A stretch of DNA of 7,108 nucleotides from NCBI GenBank assembly GCA_937942965.1, contig CALDGN010000299.1, positions 1-7,108 of the forward strand. Reading direction: 5' to 3'. This document shows positions 5,773 to 7,108 of the stretch, piece by piece. Source of the DNA: an uncultured Acidimicrobiales bacterium. Lineage in GTDB: Bacteria; Actinomycetota; Acidimicrobiia; Acidimicrobiales; UBA10347. The notes under the pieces were generated by a model. It had not been told where the DNA came from. It ran no database searches and saw only the letters and a list, made by a program, of their open reading frames with translations. Each line of letters opens with the position of its first letter. Position 1 is the stretch's first letter. The translations under genes were made by a program, and so were the position numbers.

Positions 5773-6546
5773 ATGAGCGACTCCTCTGCACGCGAAGCCT
5801 CACAGCGACAGTTCGGCGCCAACGCCGCCAACTACGCGACGTCCGAAGTGCACGCCAAAGGGGCAAGCCTCGGCCGCATCGTCGAACTCGTCGAGCCGCA
5901 GTCGACCTGGCGCGCACTCGACATCGCCACCGCCGCCGGACACACGGCCTTCGCGCTCGCACCACATGTCGCGTCGGTCGTCGCCAGCGACGTGACCAGC
6001 GAGATGCTCGACGTTGCCGCTGGGGTCGCTACGGAGCGGGGCATCGACAATGTGACGTTCGAATACGCCGACGCGCATGACCTCCCGTTCGAAGAAGCCA
6101 GCTTCGACCTCGTCGTCTGCCGCATCGCGCCGCACCACTTCGAAGACCCGAAGACCTTCGTCGCCGAAGCCGCCCGCGTGCTCGCGCCCGGTGGCACGTT
6201 CGCCGTGGTCGACAATCTCGCCCCTGAAGATCCCGACACGGCGCGGTGGTGCGATGACTTCGAACGGCGCCGTGACCTGAGCCATCTCCGCTGTCTTCCG
6301 ATCAGCGAGTGGCTCGCTCACATCAACGCGGCGGGACTCGTCGATGCGCAGGTCGAGACCATGGGCAAGCTGATGAAGTTCGTACCGTGGGCGAACAACA
6401 TGTCCGTGCCTGACGATGTCCGGGTCCAGCTCTTGGCTGACCTGGCAAGCGCGACCGATCAGGTCGTCGAATGGCTGCGGCCCGACCTTGGCGATGAACC
6501 CTCGTTCGTGTTGACCGAGGGCTTGTTCACGGCTCGCAAGCCGTAG
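5773..6546 (+). CDS. Class I SAM-dependent methyltransferase (UbiE/YcgJ-like)
   Basis: This 257-residue protein has the seven-strand Rossmann-like methyltransferase core. Motif I is ALDIATAAGHTA (48-59). The acidic strand end that binds the SAM ribose is ASDVTSEML (71-79). Motif II with the preceding segment is DLPFEEASFDLVVCRIAPHHFEDP (103-126), and motif III is RVLAPGGTFAVVDNL (135-149). This order and the AHDLPF segment match methyltransferase type 11/UbiE-like small-molecule methyltransferases. In motif I the family form is usually D-x-A-T-G-x-G; here the first Gly is Ala (A54) while G56 is kept, a mild change unlikely to abolish SAM binding. The C-terminal part (about 170-257) would cover the substrate site and does not identify the substrate. 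It lies 15 bp after the lipoprotein gene and converges on the last gene of the window. Confidence 0.88.
   Translation: MSDSSAREASQRQFGANAANYATSEVHAKGASLGRIVELVEPQSTWRALDIATAAGHTAFALAPHVASVVASDVTSEMLDVAAGVATERGIDNVTFEYADAHDLPFEEASFDLVVCRIAPHHFEDPKTFVAEAARVLAPGGTFAVVDNLAPEDPDTARWCDDFERRRDLSHLRCLPISEWLAHINAAGLVDAQVETMGKLMKFVPWANNMSVPDDVRVQLLADLASATDQVVEWLRPDLGDEPSFVLTEGLFTARKP
6529..6544. terminator. Perfect hairpin at the end of the methyltransferase gene
   Basis: ACGGCT (6529-6534), a 4-nt loop CGCA, and AGCCGT (6539-6544) form a perfect 6-bp stem. It overlaps the last codons and the first base of the TAG stop, 10 bp from the stop codon of the convergent gene. The location suits a bidirectional terminator. 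Neither strand has a following T-tract, so it would be of the tract-less kind suggested for actinobacteria, or fortuitous. Confidence 0.35.
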
Positions 6547-6553
6547 GGGCCGC

Positions 6554-7045
6554 TTAGAGCAGCGCGAACGCGTTCACGGCGGAACGGTTGGCGAGCGCAA
6601 GGTTCGTATCGAGGCGGCTGTCGACGGCAGCCGGGAACAGCAGCGTCGCGCCAGTGACCGGGAAGAAGCTCGGCAGCTGGTTCATCAGCACTTCTCGTGC
6701 GCTGCTGGTGAAACGGATGTGGCCCGTTCCGTAGAGCTCGATGGTGCCGACGATGCAGCCGAGCTGTTGGCCCTCTTTGTGGGTGACCTTGTCGACGCGG
6801 GTGCTCTGGCTCTCGTGCTCTTGCGAGTCGAGCGTTGCGATCAGAATCTCGTTCTTCGGGATCACCGTGTTCGGCCACTGGACTTCCGCCCGAGTCGGAT
6901 CGACGAGCTTCGAGATGCGAACATCGTTGAGCTCGAGGAAATCCGTGAGCGGATCGTTCAAGGCTTCGTTCAGACGTTCGCGCAGAAACACGTTGCCGGT
7001 GATGCGGTGAGCTTCTGTGTAGAAGACGACGGACGCAAGTGACAT
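6554..7045 (-). CDS. Unrecognised 163-residue protein
   Basis: I do not recognise this protein. The start is well supported: AAAGGAG lies 6 nt before the ATG at 7045, giving MSLASVVFYTEAHRITG at the N-terminus. It has no signal peptide, no membrane segment and no cysteine pair (one Cys, C97), so it is probably cytosolic. The sequence alternates short hydrophobic strands with polar turns, as in a mostly beta protein. Segment 14-44 (RITGNVFLRERLNEALNDP..FLELNDVRI) and segment 104-137 (LYGTGHIRFTSSAREVLMNQL..FPVTGATLLF) share a G..x..R...LN...F..(L/V) pattern, which may mean two related halves joined by a charged, Gln/Glu-rich middle (72-93). It converges on the methyltransferase gene and is transcribed away from the window edge. 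It looks like a single-gene unit. Confidence 0.8.
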   Translation of the reverse strand: MSLASVVFYTEAHRITGNVFLRERLNEALNDPLTDFLELNDVRISKLVDPTRAEVQWPNTVIPKNEILIATLDSQEHESQSTRVDKVTHKEGQQLGCIVGTIELYGTGHIRFTSSAREVLMNQLPSFFPVTGATLLFPAAVDSRLDTNLALANRSAVNAFALL

Positions 7046-7051
7046 AGTCCG

Positions 7052-7058
7052 CTCCTTT
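7052..7058 (-). promoter_or_regulatory. Ribosome binding site of the 163-residue protein gene
   Basis: The minus strand reads AAAGGAG, then CGGACT, then the ATG at 7045. It is the strongest Shine-Dalgarno match in the window and decides against the in-frame start 10 codons upstream. Confidence 0.8.
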
Positions 7059-7073
7059 CGACCCCAGCGCCCC

Positions 7074-7097
7074 AAAACTGAGGCCCGGGCCGATTTT
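7074..7097. repeat. GC palindrome flanked by A and T tracts
   Basis: A perfect 10-bp palindrome, GGCCCGGGCC (7082-7091), is flanked by AAAA (7074-7077) and TTTT (7094-7097). On either strand it reads as A-tract, GC dyad, T-tract, the layout of a small bidirectional terminator, although the stem would be only about 3 bp once a loop is allowed. It ends about 30 bp before the ATG at 7045, so it could instead be a protein-binding site in the promoter or leader of that gene. Confidence 0.3.
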
Positions 7098-7108
7098 CAC
7101 ATGCCATA

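Noticed and set aside
1..7108. Mobile elements, CRISPR array, tRNA, toxin-antitoxin or phage-defence genes.
   Set aside because: No transposase or integrase motif, regularly spaced repeat, tRNA-like fold or known defence domain was seen. Genes are tightly packed with uniform composition, as in core chromosome.

Overview
This window looks like an ordinary piece of chromosome from a high-GC actinobacterium. Four things point that way: strong G/C bias at third codon positions, a TIGR03086/mycothiol-isomerase-type DinB-fold protein, a CBS-less GuaB3-type IMP dehydrogenase relative next to guaA, and probable leaderless promoters. A deep-branching actinobacterial lineage such as the Acidimicrobiia is my best guess, but that is inference. 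I see no mobile element, CRISPR array, rRNA or tRNA. Eight protein genes fill almost the whole window.

Layout. A GNAT acetyltransferase (2-394, +) converges on a three-gene minus-strand block transcribed from about 3790 down to 412. That block is guaB3 (2553-3719), guaA (996-2528) and a DinB-fold/TIGR03086 gene (412-1005), with a 24-bp gap and then a 10-bp overlap. A 192-bp intergenic region (3720-3911) carries the likely promoter and ribosome binding site of the block. Next comes a D-2-hydroxyacid dehydrogenase (3912-4820, -), divergent from a proline/threonine-rich lipoprotein (4897-5757, +). The lipoprotein is followed after 15 bp by a class I SAM-dependent methyltransferase (5773-6546, +). 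That gene converges, with 7 bp between stop codons, on an unrecognised 163-residue protein gene (6554-7045, -).

How the genes fit together. The clear functional unit is guanine nucleotide synthesis: GuaA converts XMP to GMP, and the GuaB3-type protein belongs to the family that makes XMP from IMP. The DinB-fold gene is translationally tied to guaA, but no metabolic link is obvious. The remaining genes look like single or paired accessory and housekeeping genes with no shared pathway.

No obvious new multi-gene system is visible. The points most worth a second look are: (i) TACGNT boxes 6-7 nt before the ATG of three neighbouring genes that lack a ribosome binding site, suggesting leaderless transcription; (ii) a GuaB3 that keeps the IMPDH active-site Cys loop but has lost the Arg-Tyr flap segment; and (iii) the unrecognised last gene, which has a possible internal duplication and a palindromic element upstream.
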